From Ciona intestinalis (Eukaryota; Chordata; Ascidiacea; Phlebobranchia; Cionidae), in assembly GCF_000224145.3 (NCBI RefSeq), contig NC_020176.2:806693-870692 (forward strand): 64,000 bases of DNA, given 5' to 3'. Positions 49,401 to 61,300 of the stretch are shown here, one piece after another. The position numbers and the translations under genes are program-made. Below the pieces are notes generated by a model. The model searched no databases, was not told the origin of the DNA, and saw nothing but the letters and a program-made list of their open reading frames with translations. Positions within the stretch are counted from its first letter, which is position 1; each line of letters opens with the position of its first letter.

Positions 49401-52400
49401 ATATGGGTAAGGTCCTACAACAAGCCACCTCTAGGATCTAGTCCATAGTTGGCACATTATCTCACAAATCTGATTAAGACCATTCTAACCCAGACTTTAG
49501 CATATGGTAGTGAGAGGTATATGGCCTCTAGGGGGTTTAAGGCAAATAAAGGGGGAGTATGAATAAAAACATAAACCAAAGCCAGTCTGGTGTCATATAA
49601 CAGTGTCAGTGATTATCATGACATGACAACAATGATTATGACATCACATACCAGGAACAGGTTTGGGAGGCATGACAAGATTAGGATTTCCTCGCACATC
49701 CAGGATCTTGAGATCAGGAAGAAGATGAATTGAATCGGGGAGAGTGACGAGACGATTGTCGGATAAAATCAACTTGCGCAGTTTGTTGCATCTGTGGTGG
49801 AAGGATGAGATTTTAAAGTACATTGAATGACTTTTGCTCTTATACTTAAACAAATCTTGTTTGTAAATGTATTTCAAAGACAGAAAGACGACCCAGAAAA
49901 CTTTTCTAGGGGTTGGAATGCAACAAAAACCCATTGTATTCTAGTTCATGTTACAGTTCGATTATTTTTTCAGTTTCGGTGATATTGAAGGTTTGAGGTT
50001 TGTAACCACCTTGGTGTCAGATAAAGACTCACTGGGGAACAAAAACCCATTGTATTCTAGTTCATGTTACAGTTTGTTTGTGACATTAGTTTAGTTTTGG
50101 CTGTTGCAGATTACATGAGAGTTTCGCCCATTGCAGTTGATTTAAATAACTGATTATTAAATATTTTATCAAGTCCAAGGTGTAGAGAAAGCACAACATT
50201 ATTTTCCTATAAAACTAACTATTTTTACATCTGGCAATCGCCCCCCACGATGTTAAAAAAGTTCAAGTTACACACAACACACACCAAAATTTTTGTAGGT
50301 TACACATGAATTTCACCCTTTGCTGTTGATTTAATTTAAAAACGCTTTAAAAGACTTTAAGTTGCCCACGAGACACTCCAACATACCACACCCCTTAACA
50401 TATAACACCCCCCCATTACATTATACCTGCATAAACTCTCAGGCATAAGTTCCAGGTTATTCCCATCTGCACAGAAAACTTCCAGACACCCAAGTTTCCC
50501 GATACTTGCAGGAATTCCTTCAAAATCTAACTTATTGTCGCTGATGAAGAGACAACGCAACGATTGAAGTTTGCATAAAGATGTCTGAGGGAAAAAGTTT
50601 CAGATAAAATATTATAATTGTAGGAATGTTCTCAAATTTATTGTTGTCGATCTTATTTTGCTCATTTATCTTTTTGTTTTATTTATTACAGCTTTTGACG
50701 ATAAACTTAGGCTTCATATGAAAAGGTTGGAATTTGAAAAACTATGAAAAGGTTGGAAATTGAAAAACTATGAAAAGGTTGGAAATTATAAAACTATGAA
50801 AAGGTTGGAAATTGAAAAACAAATTTTACAAAAACTTTTTAATACAAGTTTCTCTTTTTGTTCCGAAGCTATCCTACAGACAGCCCATGGAAGTAGTAAA
50901 GTAGCATTTAAAACAAACGGAATATGATGAAAGTGGAGACTGTTGAACTCACTGGTAAAGAAGTAAGAAGATTGTTTGTAAGATTCAATGTTTGCATCTT
51001 CGTCCAAGTATCTGGGATATAAGTAAGAACAAATAAGAAATACAATTTTTTAAATGGTGACTATGTAATCTATTTTAGGTAATGGCCATCTTATTTAACA
51101 GCTTTTATTTTTTAAATGCCTAACCATTCATATAGTAGTTTTTGAATACACATAAATGTTAAAATTGTTGTTGCCTTAATGGTTGAGAACCACCACATTA
51201 GAGTGTTTGTTTACACAACTGCTTATCCATTTACATCAAAGAAACACATTTAACATCTTACTGCTAACCAGATGGGAATATGCTGGCAAATAAATATATG
51301 TTGCACAGAACAGCTGTTACGTCCAATACAAAATCAAAAACACACACATATATATATACATTCATTAATAAACAAAAAATTAATACAAAATATATATATA
51401 TTTGAAAATTCAAACCACCAATGAGAAGAGAGAGTTCCTGGATCTCATTGTTTGATAGGTTGAGTCGTTCAAGCGTGGAGAGCATGTAAAGTGACTCGGG
51501 TAACCGTGACAACTCGTTGCACGATAAATCAATATCGGTGAGGGACTTTAACATATCAAGGTTTGATGGAAAGTTTGAGATGTTCCGTTGCGTGTTACGG
51601 AGATGGAGGGTTGTCAAGGCAACCATGGATGGTAACTGCCTGCATGGTAATAGTAGAAAAAATTGGTTATTTGTTTATTAACTTTTAAAAGCATTAACAT
51701 TTCAAAAAGTTTTGAAAAATGAAATAATTTAAAAGACTGATAAATATCTATTTTCCATAATGATAAATATATTTAATACACTTTTACACTGGATGACATA
51801 ATAGGTTGGTAATGCCATGAACAACTTTGTAATTTATTTAGGAAAGTTACAAGCTATTCATAACTGTCAGATTATCTGTAAAATATCTTAGATTTTCGTT
51901 TTGTTATTACCTGAGTTGAACATGAAGCAATGGATTGTCGTTAAGGACGAGAATCTTCAGATGAACCAACCTCCTTAACTGAGGAGGAAGTGTTTCAAGA
52001 TTGTTGTTGCTCCAATCAAGATGAAGAAGATCAGTTAGGTTGATGAATAATTGTGGTGGGATGGACTCGATTCTGTGGTGTTTTTACAATGATAAATATT
52101 GCTAGCATTTGTTTTGTCAAAGCGTATGTTTCAACTTCTTAGATCACTAAGGATGGTTATGGTTCAAGTTTTTAAACTGAAAGTGTTTGAAATGAGAAAT
52201 ATTATGTTATATAGGCCCTATATAGAGAGAGTCTTATTAAAAATAACAACATTGAGTAAAAAAGTATATTTGGTGGTAATGGGACAATTTTGAGACAAAT
52301 TACAAGACTTTATTGCCTCACCATAAGACTTCGTGTGTATAGATTAGATTTATAAGAAACTAGATAATTACTAGCAAGATCTACTTACTGGTTATGGCTC

Positions 52401-53581
52401 ATGTTTAAAACAAGAAGTGTTTTACAATTTTCTAAATCTTGAGGAACTGCAGTGAGTTGATTGTGACTTAAATCCTAGAACAATGACTTTTTATTACAAA
52501 ACAACTTTCGCCTACATAGTAGGTCAATTTGTAAAGGTTTAGCATTTAGGGTAATGAATCATTAAAACTATTCTAAAGCTGCACAACAATTTTTTTTAAA
52601 TCAACATACAAAAAAACGCCTACTTTGCAACTTTACACAACATATCCTAACAGTAATAGTTTTACAACACCAACATGATACGGCACAAAGTTCAGAAAAC
52701 CTGCAGATAACACATTTAACATACAACATACCAGAACAGAAAGATCTTCAAGTTTGAAAATATCCGTTGGTATTGAAGCATCTTTAAGATGGTTATGACT
52801 TGCATTGATTGATTTAAGTTGAGGAAGACCTCCCAGGTCTCCATGCAAAGAATTTAACTCGTTTCTCGAAACTCGGATTTCTTCGAGCTTTTTCAAACTT
52901 GCGAGTTCCTCAGGAAGATAACACATCTCCGTGCGATTCAAACTCAACCACCGGAGGCCGCTCATGTTGCGAGTTTTGTCTGGATACTATCCTCCCTGTG
53001 AACGTAATGGATTATGTCATGAATAAATAAATGAATGGAACTTATTTATCCTCATGTTGCGGGGCAACGACATGCATTATAATAGGGATGTTTGTTTCTT
53101 AAATACTCATAATGGAGATTTTTGGTGAACTGGATTTCAGAGGTTATGTTTGATGTTGTTTTAACGTTATTATGGTTACTAAAGTTTTGATCAGTTAGGA
53201 GTTTGCAATAGTATGCCTATAGCGTTTACAGAGCTATTTGTTTGGCAATAGTAAAGAATCCTCCGGTACATAGCAGAATAGGCTGGTGGAAAGTGTTAGA
53301 GGTTGGTGGTTAGGCGTTAATTGTTAGGGGTTAGTGGTTTGTGGTTTTAGGGGTTAGTAGTTAGTGGTTAGCAAATAAGGTTTCTTTACTAGCACTATTC
53401 TGTTTTACATGGAATGTATGAAAACAAGTTTTATAAAATACTAACGAAGTAGTTTCGGTGATTAACTTTAGGTAAAGCTGTAATTTTCGTTATTTTTGAT
53501 TGAAACTGAATAAGTTCTCACCTTGAAGTTGTACTTCGTAAAGTCAACCCCTCGTACGAAGGGTAATACACCTGCCGCCAT
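40452..53581 (-). CDS. FLII: Flightless-1 homologue (LRR plus gelsolin-like domains)
   Basis: An actin-binding regulator that also acts as a nuclear-receptor coactivator in animals. Twenty-nine exons join in phase to 1,248 residues (human protein about 1,269). Exon bounds in coding order: 53581-53522, 52986-52732, 52474-52389, 52072-51911, 51639-51416, 51011-50953, 50584-50427, 49791-49652, 49320-49219, 49003-48864, 48667-48653, 48551-48459, 48159-48043, 47687-47508, 47095-47013, 46554-46396, 46200-46029, 45696-45540, 44996-44857, 44429-44274, 43835-43696, 43449-43356, 43183-43073, 42835-42740, 42390-42277, 42051-41923, 41722-41507, 40973-40908 and 40574-40452. It starts [14 protein letters not shown]. 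Exons 2-8 are leucine-rich repeats. [10 protein letters not shown] lies in the linker. Gelsolin-like domains follow, with [39 protein letters not shown] and [15 protein letters not shown]. The C-terminus is [12 protein letters not shown]. The acceptor of exon 2 is taken at GATAG, because the CAG 13 bases upstream would bring in a stop. Confidence 0.96.
44565..44775. repeat. Dispersed repeat, same family as 36330
   Basis: Two sub-copies each contain TAGGACCT(C/T)AC and CATATAGAATA, preceded by CAAATTCAAGG or GAAATCTCAGG. They lie in a FLII intron. Confidence 0.45.
45000..45270 (+). mobile_element. SINE tail fragments in FLII intron
   Basis: Two tail-like blocks occur: one with AAACAGAACACCCGTGTTAT and GAGGCTAAATAAGTTACATA, and a second with GTGGGAACGAGGTATATGAA. 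They may be one broken copy plus a partial copy. Confidence 0.5.
45697..45780. repeat. About 21-bp tandem repeat abutting a FLII acceptor
   Basis: Three to four copies of a unit like GGGGTTAAAGGGTAATGACCT. Read on the minus strand, each holds an AACCCCAGG or AACCTCAGG, much like the true acceptor of the exon ending at 45696. Confidence 0.85.
48215..48425 (+). repeat. Two direct copies of a dispersed repeat
   Basis: GGTAATTTATATCTTTG, TGGTGGGAACTTGAGTGACT and ATGGTTGCCACTCC occur twice about 120 bp apart in a FLII intron. A diverged relative lies near 15840 in SLC7 intron 2. Confidence 0.6.
50718..50820. repeat. 26-bp tandem repeat, 4 copies
   Basis: Units begin at 50718, 50744, 50770 and 50796 and share ATGAAAAGGTTGGAAATT. 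The array is in a FLII intron. Confidence 0.9.
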
Positions 53582-54602
53582 ATTTATAGAGTGTTTTAGA
53601 ACAGGCTGAAAGTCTTCAGAATTTTCAAAACACAAACAAATCTCAATTAGACATTTAGGGAGTTCCCCCTCCTAATTGGACGCCATAGATATTACATTAT
53701 TGATAAAAAAACAAAAAGTTTTTATATTTACAAAAAATATAATTGCAAAGGTAATAGTATATTGCTAAATCTTTTATAATAGTAAAGTGGTAAAAAAATA
53801 TATATATAACTTTTTTTTAGTATAGGATTTCTATCGGTAGTCCAGCTCAGCTGGTAATGACGTCATAAACCACGTGGTTCACCAAGTTAGCGTCTGGGAC
53901 TCTGGGTTTCTAGGTTGGAATATTTGATTTGATAACTTGAGGTAAGTTAATGAACTGTTGGGTGTGAACGCCTCATATTTTATTTGTAAATTGAGTCTGT
54001 ACTTTGTATTATAGCCAGACAATTACCCTAGATGTATAGAATAGATGATAAGATATTGAACGTGTTCGTGTTGTTTTAGTTTTACGCACTCTTGGCAGAA
54101 CGATCAGAAATAGCCAGAACCCGTCACGTTCTGTAGTTAAGTTCACTAATGTGGGGAAAAGTCCTTCAATTAAACTTTATGTACAACATAGGGATACTTA
54201 GCTTCTAATTAGAACAAGTTAATACCTTACGGTTGATACGGAGAAGTTTCAATACAGTTAGTTTTATATTAAAGATAACGGCTCAGAATTTGACCTTAAT
54301 CTTATATAAGTAGGAGCGGCGCTATTTGTTTTAACCTATCCTGCGTCTTTCACTAGTTTCACTGCACAATCAAATGGTAATATATTATTTGGGTTAAGTA
54401 TGTGTTGCTTTGTATCGCATACGGCTGTAGTGTGCAGCTAGTTAGACCATTCATTTACAAATTACAGTAAAAGCATAATGCTGGTGTTAAAGTTGGCGAA
54501 ATCCTAAATAAGACTTATTATTTCGATCGTAAGTTACACGCACGTATCATAATATAACAGTGCCATCAAATGTGTTTTAGATTCCGGGTCGTTACGTAAC
54601 TA
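53582..54602. promoter_or_regulatory. Shared upstream region of FLII and PPAT
   Basis: The two genes are head-to-head, about 1.0 kb between start codons. A possible 5' UTR intron of PPAT runs from a GTAATA near 54376 to TGTGTTTTAG ending at about 54579. A tRNA-like stretch at about 53840-53930 (AGCTCAGCTGGTAATG and GGGTTTCTAGGTTGG) looks like a SINE remnant. Confidence 0.4.
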
Positions 54603-56111
54603 ATGACGTCACAAATGGAGGATAAACTACAAGACGAGTGTGGTGTATTTGGGTGCGTGGCAGCATCTAACTGTACGACGCCGGTTGACGTAGCAAATAT
54701 AATTTCCATTGGTTTGATTGGATTACAACACAGAGGGCAGGAAAGTGCGGGCATTGTGACGAACAATGCAAGCATTGATGACGGGATGCGCGTACACAAA
54801 GGCATGGGGTTGGTTAGTGCCGTGTTTAACCCAATCATACTTAAACAGCTGGATGGAAACTTGGGCATCGGTCACACACGATATTCTACGCAGGGGAAGT
54901 CGGAAATAATTAACTGCCAACCGTTCGTCGTGGACACCAAGTACGGAAAGATTGCGGTTGCGCATAACGGAGAACTTGTCAATAAATCGAAGCTTAGGAG
55001 AGATGTGTTAGACCGAGGTGTTGGCCTATCAACCTGCTCTGATAGCGAACTCATAACACAGCTATTATGCTTGCCTCTTGATTCAGAAAAATCTCTAGAA
55101 CCTGATTGGACGGGAAGATTACGACATTTGATGTTGCGCACACCTGCGTCATACTCGTTGGTTCTTCTGCACGGTGGCGCGATTTACGCCGCCCGTGATC
55201 CGTTCGGGAATCGTCCTTTGTGTATTGGTCGCTTGGAGGGTGACGTAGGAGGGAAATCCCCTGATACCGTCGGTTGGATCGTGAGTTCGGAATCGTGTGT
55301 GTTTCAATCCACTGGCGCCGCTTACATTGGTGACGTACAACCTGGACAAGTTGTCAAGGTTACCAACACAGGCGTGACGTATACGACCGCTGTTAATTCT
55401 GGCCAATCAGCTTTCTGCATCTTCGAATACGTCTATTTCGCGCGCCCTGATTCGATCTTTGAAGGTCAAACTGTTTATGACGTTAGAAGACGATGTGGCG
55501 CGCAACTAGCGCGGGAGTTCCCCGTCGATGCTGACGTCATCAGCACGGTTCCAGAAAGCGCGACACCCGCGGCATTTGGGTTTTCCCGAGAGTCGGGAAT
55601 TCCCTACGACGAGGTGCTTGCTAAGAACAGATACATCGGGAGAACTTTCATTCAACCAAGCACTAGGATGAGAAAACTGGCCGTCGAGAAAAAGTTCGGG
55701 GTGTTGGTGGAAAACGTCCGCGGGAAACGAATTGTTGTCGTCGACGATTCGATTGTTCGAGGAAACACGATGGGGTCTATTATCCGGATGTTACGTAGCG
55801 GTGGGGCGGCGGAAGTACACGTCAGAATCGCCTCGCCACCGGTGAAGAATCCGTGTTACATGGGAATCAACATACCAACGCCGAAAGAACTTTTGGCGAA
55901 CAAACTAAATCTGGAGGAAACGACGAAATTTCTTGGCGCGGATTCGTTAGGTTATCTCTCCGTTAAGGGGCTACTCTCGTGCGTCACATCCGGTCGGGGT
56001 AAATTGGTCGAAAACGGGCATTCCCCTGAAACGAAAAGTAATGGATCATGTGGTACTGGACACTGTGTTGCTTGTTTAACTGGGGAATACCCTGTTCAGC
56101 TGGAATGGTGA
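54603..56111 (+). CDS. PPAT: Amidophosphoribosyltransferase, intronless
   Basis: Catalyses the first committed step of purine synthesis, making phosphoribosylamine from PRPP and glutamine in the cytosol. A single 502-codon frame matches the family length. The N-terminal DECGVFGC places the Ntn-hydrolase cysteine at residue 13, to be exposed by propeptide cleavage. [34 protein letters not shown] and [11 protein letters not shown] build the glutaminase site. The PRPP loop is [15 protein letters not shown], near residue 380. Cysteines in the C-terminal [12 protein letters not shown] fit the iron-sulphur ligand region of vertebrate-type enzymes. The start at 54603 (MTSQMEDK) is used; an internal ATG at 54615 is equally possible. 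The coding region is GC-richer than its surroundings. AATAAA at 56272 is the likely poly(A) signal. Confidence 0.97.
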   Translation: MTSQMEDKLQDECGVFGCVAASNCTTPVDVANIISIGLIGLQHRGQESAGIVTNNASIDDGMRVHKGMGLVSAVFNPIILKQLDGNLGIGHTRYSTQGKSEIINCQPFVVDTKYGKIAVAHNGELVNKSKLRRDVLDRGVGLSTCSDSELITQLLCLPLDSEKSLEPDWTGRLRHLMLRTPASYSLVLLHGGAIYAARDPFGNRPLCIGRLEGDVGGKSPDTVGWIVSSESCVFQSTGAAYIGDVQPGQVVKVTNTGVTYTTAVNSGQSAFCIFEYVYFARPDSIFEGQTVYDVRRRCGAQLAREFPVDADVISTVPESATPAAFGFSRESGIPYDEVLAKNRYIGRTFIQPSTRMRKLAVEKKFGVLVENVRGKRIVVVDDSIVRGNTMGSIIRMLRSGGAAEVHVRIASPPVKNPCYMGINIPTPKELLANKLNLEETTKFLGADSLGYLSVKGLLSCVTSGRGKLVENGHSPETKSNGSCGTGHCVACLTGEYPVQLEW

Positions 56112-56471
56112 TGACGTCACAAAAAGTTGATTGCGTCACATAGAATCATATACCAACCAATGTCATATAATGACGTGACGTCATGTAATGACGTCATAAC
56201 ACAGCATTAACTGTGTTGTAAATATTTCTGTAAACTTACATCTCAGGTATCGTTCGTATGTTTTATATAAAAATAAAATAACATTAAACTGTATTATGTC
56301 GTCATGTCTACACAGTGGCGCAATTGTTGTTACGTCATGGACCGTGGGAAAAGCCATCTGTGAGATAAAGACCGTTCAAGGCATTGTTGTTTAACAGTCA
56401 GAGTGCCAGAAAAATAACGAACGTTAAAGACCAACATTTTTTTTGTAAAATAATAAATCGCCCAGAAAGAT

Positions 56472-57492
56472 GAAGAAATATTGTTACGTCATAATAAGTG
56501 TTTGTTTGTTAGTGAGTAAGTATTATTACGTAATTACTTTTCACTCAATGTTAATTGTGTGATTTGTTCACAGTGTTACTTCAAGTCAACGCAGATTTGG
56601 TAAGTTTTAGTTTAATACGCGGGTGGTACTATAGTAGGGTGGGGGAAGATGGGACATCTTTTTATTCTATTTTCTCGTCTCATTTGGTGGTAAACAAAAA
56701 CAATCAAAGAATTATAAAACCATATGCTCACGACTCCCATAGACCGTTATTAATTGTTCAAAACACGATCAGGATATTTGGATATTATGTGCTAAAGTTG
56801 TCCCATCTTCCCCAATAGTACTATATATATTATAGAACGTATCCGGTTATCCGCTACTAAGGAAAATCTCAAAGTTTTCACCTGAGCTACAAAAGTTTGC
56901 AAATTTTGATGACTGAAATTTCAGCGTTAAATTTAACTTTGAAACAACTTGCAAAGAAACTTTTTTCCTACACGCGTGATCATATATAACCAAAAAGGAT
57001 TTTCTTGGGCGAGATCTGTTTTATAACTTATATCTCACCTAATACGAGGGTGTAGAAATGCGAATGGACATTTTAAAAACGTCACAGACATGCAGTGACG
57101 TCACAAGTCGCCATTGTACCCGTGACAGAAGACCGGTTTGTGGGGGTAATGGAGCGAAGTCGATAACTTACAGCAACAAGTGCGAATATTGCAGAGAACG
57201 CCGGGATGACAAGTAATTATTAGTGTAGACATGTTTGGTAACTAGGGTGTTCAGAACTACAACGGTCTGTATTTGTACCTAAGATCGTTGGTTCTCCAAA
57301 TCGACTGTAGGTTCGAATTAAGAATCTTGCTTGGGTTTTAGTCCCGACCTTTAAATGCATGCTTGCGAACTTATATAGGCCAGAGTTAATCCAGCATGTT
57401 GTTTATAGAAGGGGAAATATGTTTTCAAGAATAAATAAACCACTCGTGCCATTTACAGATCGTGGAAAATCCTGCACGACGGTGAATGCTAA
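56472..57492 (+). CDS. Secreted single-Kazal-domain peptide
   Basis: Probably a serine-protease inhibitor. Exons 56472-56517, 56574-56599, 57088-57212 and 57459-57492 join in phase to 76 residues. The first 20 or so residues are a signal peptide (MKKYCYVIISVCLLVMLLQ then VNAD). The mature part begins LTCSDVTSRHC and continues TRDRRPVCGGNG, ITYSNKCEYC, and DGEC at the very end. This gives six cysteines in Kazal order, and TYSNKCEYC matches the family helix. Without the last splice the frame stops at 57216 and the sixth cysteine is lost, so the GTAATT donor is preferred. A MITE occupies intron 2. It is tandem to PPAT but apparently an independent gene. Confidence 0.82.
56632..56822. mobile_element. 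MITE, 190-bp family
   Basis: Begins TAGTAGGGTGGGGGAAGATG and ends TTGTCCCATCTTCCCC. It is one of the best-preserved copies and lies in intron 2 of the Kazal gene. Confidence 0.8.
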
Positions 57493-58304
57493 AGGAGAGT
57501 CTCGCCGATAATAAAATAAATACGCGCTCGTTTGATTGTTTGTGTACACTATACATAGTATAACACACAACTATAAAGCTAGTTATGACTGTAAATATAG
57601 AACATACCTGGTTATTGAGAAATATATTAGAGGCATGTCTTATTGCGTTAATGGGTGACGATGGGATTTGAACCCTGTATTGTTCTTGTTTAACGAAGCA
57701 CAAAATATACGTATGTCAATCAAGTGGTTTCAGGACAGAGTAACATAAACATCTAACCTCACTATTGCTAATATGTTCCTAACATTTGGTAGCCTATGCA
57801 TATAAATACGACAGCCGTTAATTGGACATATAGTTACAAATTCTAACCCACAAAGTTACAGAGGACAACAATAGGCGAGTTGTATGTAATAAAACCAATG
57901 TATATAAGTTATATATACATTGAATAAAACACAAATGTTTACAACTGATAAAGGATAGTTACATTCATTTATAAAGGCAGTGTAATCAACTTTGTTTGAA
58001 AATTCGAATATTCTACAAAAATACCAATGCTAACAATATCTACTAGTCATAATTTGAAAAGTTTAGTTTCACAAATAACAAATTGCTTATATCTGAAACT
58101 TAAAAACGCTAACAGAATGGTAATAATATAAAATAACGCTAAGTTTTACTTGCGGTGTATTAGAACACTGCATTGAACACGTATCTATACCTGGGTTAGA
58201 GACCCAGGGGTACTGGGATTAAATCCAGGCCAGGGTTTTCAACAGTATAAAACTAACATTATAAAATAATAAAAATGCAATTGCTTATAAAAATAAAACA
58301 AAAC
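57493..58304. other. Intergenic region between Kazal gene and MDC1-like gene
   Basis: AT-rich. Two isolated B-box-like sites, GGGTTCAAATCCC (minus strand, about 57670) and GGGATTAAATCC (plus, about 58220), suggest SINE remnants. No gene is seen. Confidence 0.45.
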
Positions 58305-61300
58305 TTATTTCATTAGGGTCTTTCTGGCTCTAGCTCCCCTAGTGGCTCGAGTTCCGCAACTATTATTATAAGATGTTGATGTGGTGATGTCATCTTGATT
58401 AAGAAGGAACTTTTTATAATCAAGTTTTTGCTGCAGGATCCCAGTGAGGATAAACTCTTTACTCATTATTCTAAGTCCCAACTGCTGTTAATAATAACAT
58501 TGGTTAAAGTGGTTTAGGTTCCTGCAAAGCAGTAGAAGATGGTTTGAAAATCCTTTTGACGGGTGTTAAAAGTTTCTGTGTTAGACTCCAAACTGTAATT
58601 GTTCCAACACAGTGGTAATTGCATGTTGTAACAACTGTCATTTGAGGATAAACAAGTTATGTTCATTCTGTGATTATGCAACAAGAGTTGCCCACCATTA
58701 TAAATATCCAATCACTGCCAGATACATAGAATATATAAGAGCTGTTTAAAACTTTCCTAAAAGTATAAACAAGTCCCCAATGCAAAAAGAAATGATTGAA
58801 CTTAAAGGCATAATTTTTCATCTCTATTACCTTTTTTGTCCTCTTCTTCGCCTCCACCCCGATGATGATGACTCCCGCATCCGATCCCGGCATCCTCTTC
58901 ACTACTTCCCCTCCTCCACATAGGATGATCTGGTACATCTCATTTGGAGGAGGGAGGACTGACTTCATGACGTGGAGCCGGAGGTCGTGGAACAATGGGA
59001 GGCTCCGGGAACGAGCGATCTGTGATGAGGAAGTTTTAAATTGAAGAAAGGACAAAAATTTCAACAAATCACAATATAAAAAAGACAAAAAAAAGATAAA
59101 AAAATTATTAAAAAAAGGCAAAATATTAATAAAGACAGAAAAAAGGTTTCAATTAGAAAACATAAAAAAAGATAAAAGTTTTTTTTCAAAGTTTTACTTC
59201 CAAACTTTCATGAAGGTTGAAGTTGAATTGATCTTCCAAAGACGTTGATGTTGATGAAGATGTTGAATTATTGTGATCTTCCCTTAACTCATAATCCTCT
59301 TCTGGAAGAAATCTGCAAGTCAATATCACTGATGTGTTAAAAGTATCACCAACAAGAAACATTACAAATCACAAGTTGATTAATCAAAACAAGATGGTTG
59401 TTTTTTTTATTAATATTTGTAACAAACATTTTTGTTTAGGTAAAGTTTTGCAACACACTGTGTAACATTTATCACCTACAAAGTGACATACTTGCCAATC
59501 TAAGCTGGCAAAAGGTGTATGAACACCCGTGTTATAACGACTGTTGTTTTCCGGCCACTCGAGGATAAAATAAGTTACATTTATTCATTTATTTGAAGGT
59601 AAAACACAATTTATTTTTAGTATGCCATCATAATCAGAACTATTACCTCCATTGTTTCTTTGAATCTTTCAACCAATCACAGTTAAGAATATACGCGCCA
59701 CGCACCACAGCACACATAAACTTCACGGTTCGCCGAATTTTATCGGTAATGAGGTGTGTGCACTCAAGCACGTCGTCAGTCATGTGACCACCAAGGTCGG
59801 AAACAATTTTCTCACCAAGCTCATCCACGACACCTAGTGGTAAAGAATGAATCATAAATTTATGATAAAACATAAGATTTTAAATTTTGTAATTAAAGTA
59901 GAAAAATGTCAAACTTGCAATTTTTTTCAAGCTGTTTTATCAATTCAAAAGTTTTTTTGATTTAAATAAAGTGATTTTAAAAGCAGTCTTGCAGTATGGT
60001 AGTTAAAAATAAAATAAAGTTTTATACCAAAGAGCCAAAAAAGACTATTTTCCGTTTTTTTTTTATATCTGGTAGCAGAAGAAACACAATTTTGAAACAA
60101 TAATTGACGTAAAAGCCCAAACATTATTTTCAGGATTTGTGAATCAAACAACAATGGTAATATGTACAAACAACAAAATACCAGTAAACATGACTTTGGG
60201 TTTTATTCTTCTTGGACGTAGAGAGAGCTGAACATTGGGCTTGCTCTTTATTCGTTTTGCTGAAAAAATAAGATGGTTGGGGACAACTTTAATCAGGTTA
60301 TTTTTATATATGATCATATATAATTTAACATTTTTTTAACAAAATATGACATCGCAATACCTGGGGAGGAAATACTTTGGTCACTCGGTGGAGCTGTTTG
60401 CGTGCTTCTTCGCTTTCTAGTCTCTGGTTTAGGTGAGTTACCACTTAAAAAGGTTTTCTTACCGTTTCTGTATAAAAAATAATTAACTTCTAACCTAAAG
60501 AATGATTTTATGACAACAACAACACAACGTTACCTTTGTGATTTTCTAATATTTTCATTGTTTTCAACATTTTCAATTTTTACTGAAATAGTTGATTCTG
60601 ATTGGACGATATTTTTATTCGGTGATGTCACTTCCTGTTTCACTGCGTTACGCTTCATTGAACTTGCATTACATTGAAATAGTTTAGTAGAATTTAAATA
60701 ATGAAATAATCTAAACAGCTAGTACATCACACCAAATGATTTCTAGTTCCGCGACGCAGCAATCAGGCATTTACATTGTAACTACGAGTGGATAAATAAG
60801 TTACATAAGTTGTTTAAGTGTTGGGTAAATCTTGAGCCTAGGTTATGTAACAAGAGCCACACCCATATAGACAAAACGACACATTGCACAGTACTCTTAA
60901 AATACACCTTATCACCCACAGCTTAACCACCTAATAAAAGAACCAACTTACCTCTTTTTCTTCCCAACTTTCCTCTTTGATCTTCTGGATGTTGCTCCTC
61001 CTGAACCATTATCACTTCCAGTGGTTCCAGATACATTTTCAATCAAGTGTTTTCAGGTTTTTCACACTTTTTATTTAACCTCCTTTGTTTTGTTCGGGTA
61101 GCTTTCTTATTTTCTACACTTGATGATTTTCTATTGTTTCTACTTCTAGTTGTCATGGCAGTAACACCCACTGACGTAGGATCATCAATACAATCTGTAG
61201 ATGTTGGTTCCTGATCATACAAACCTTGTCTGGACGTCCTCTGTCGAGATCTTCTTGCTCTGGAGGTTGATGGTGGAGTTGTTGTTGAGGCAAGAATTGT

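Noticed and set aside
52987-53000. CAG acceptor 13 bases upstream for FLII exon 2
   Set aside because: It would add GGA GGA TAG and so a stop; the following TAG acceptor restores the conserved Y-P-x-x-x-x-x-M-x-x-L-R-W-L alignment.
54566-55406. Minus-strand frames opposite PPAT (80-100 codons)
   Set aside because: Shadow frames of the PPAT coding sequence.
57640-58250. Possible tRNA genes from B-box matches at 57670 and 58220
   Set aside because: No paired acceptor stem or A-box at the right distance; they fit SINE remnants better.
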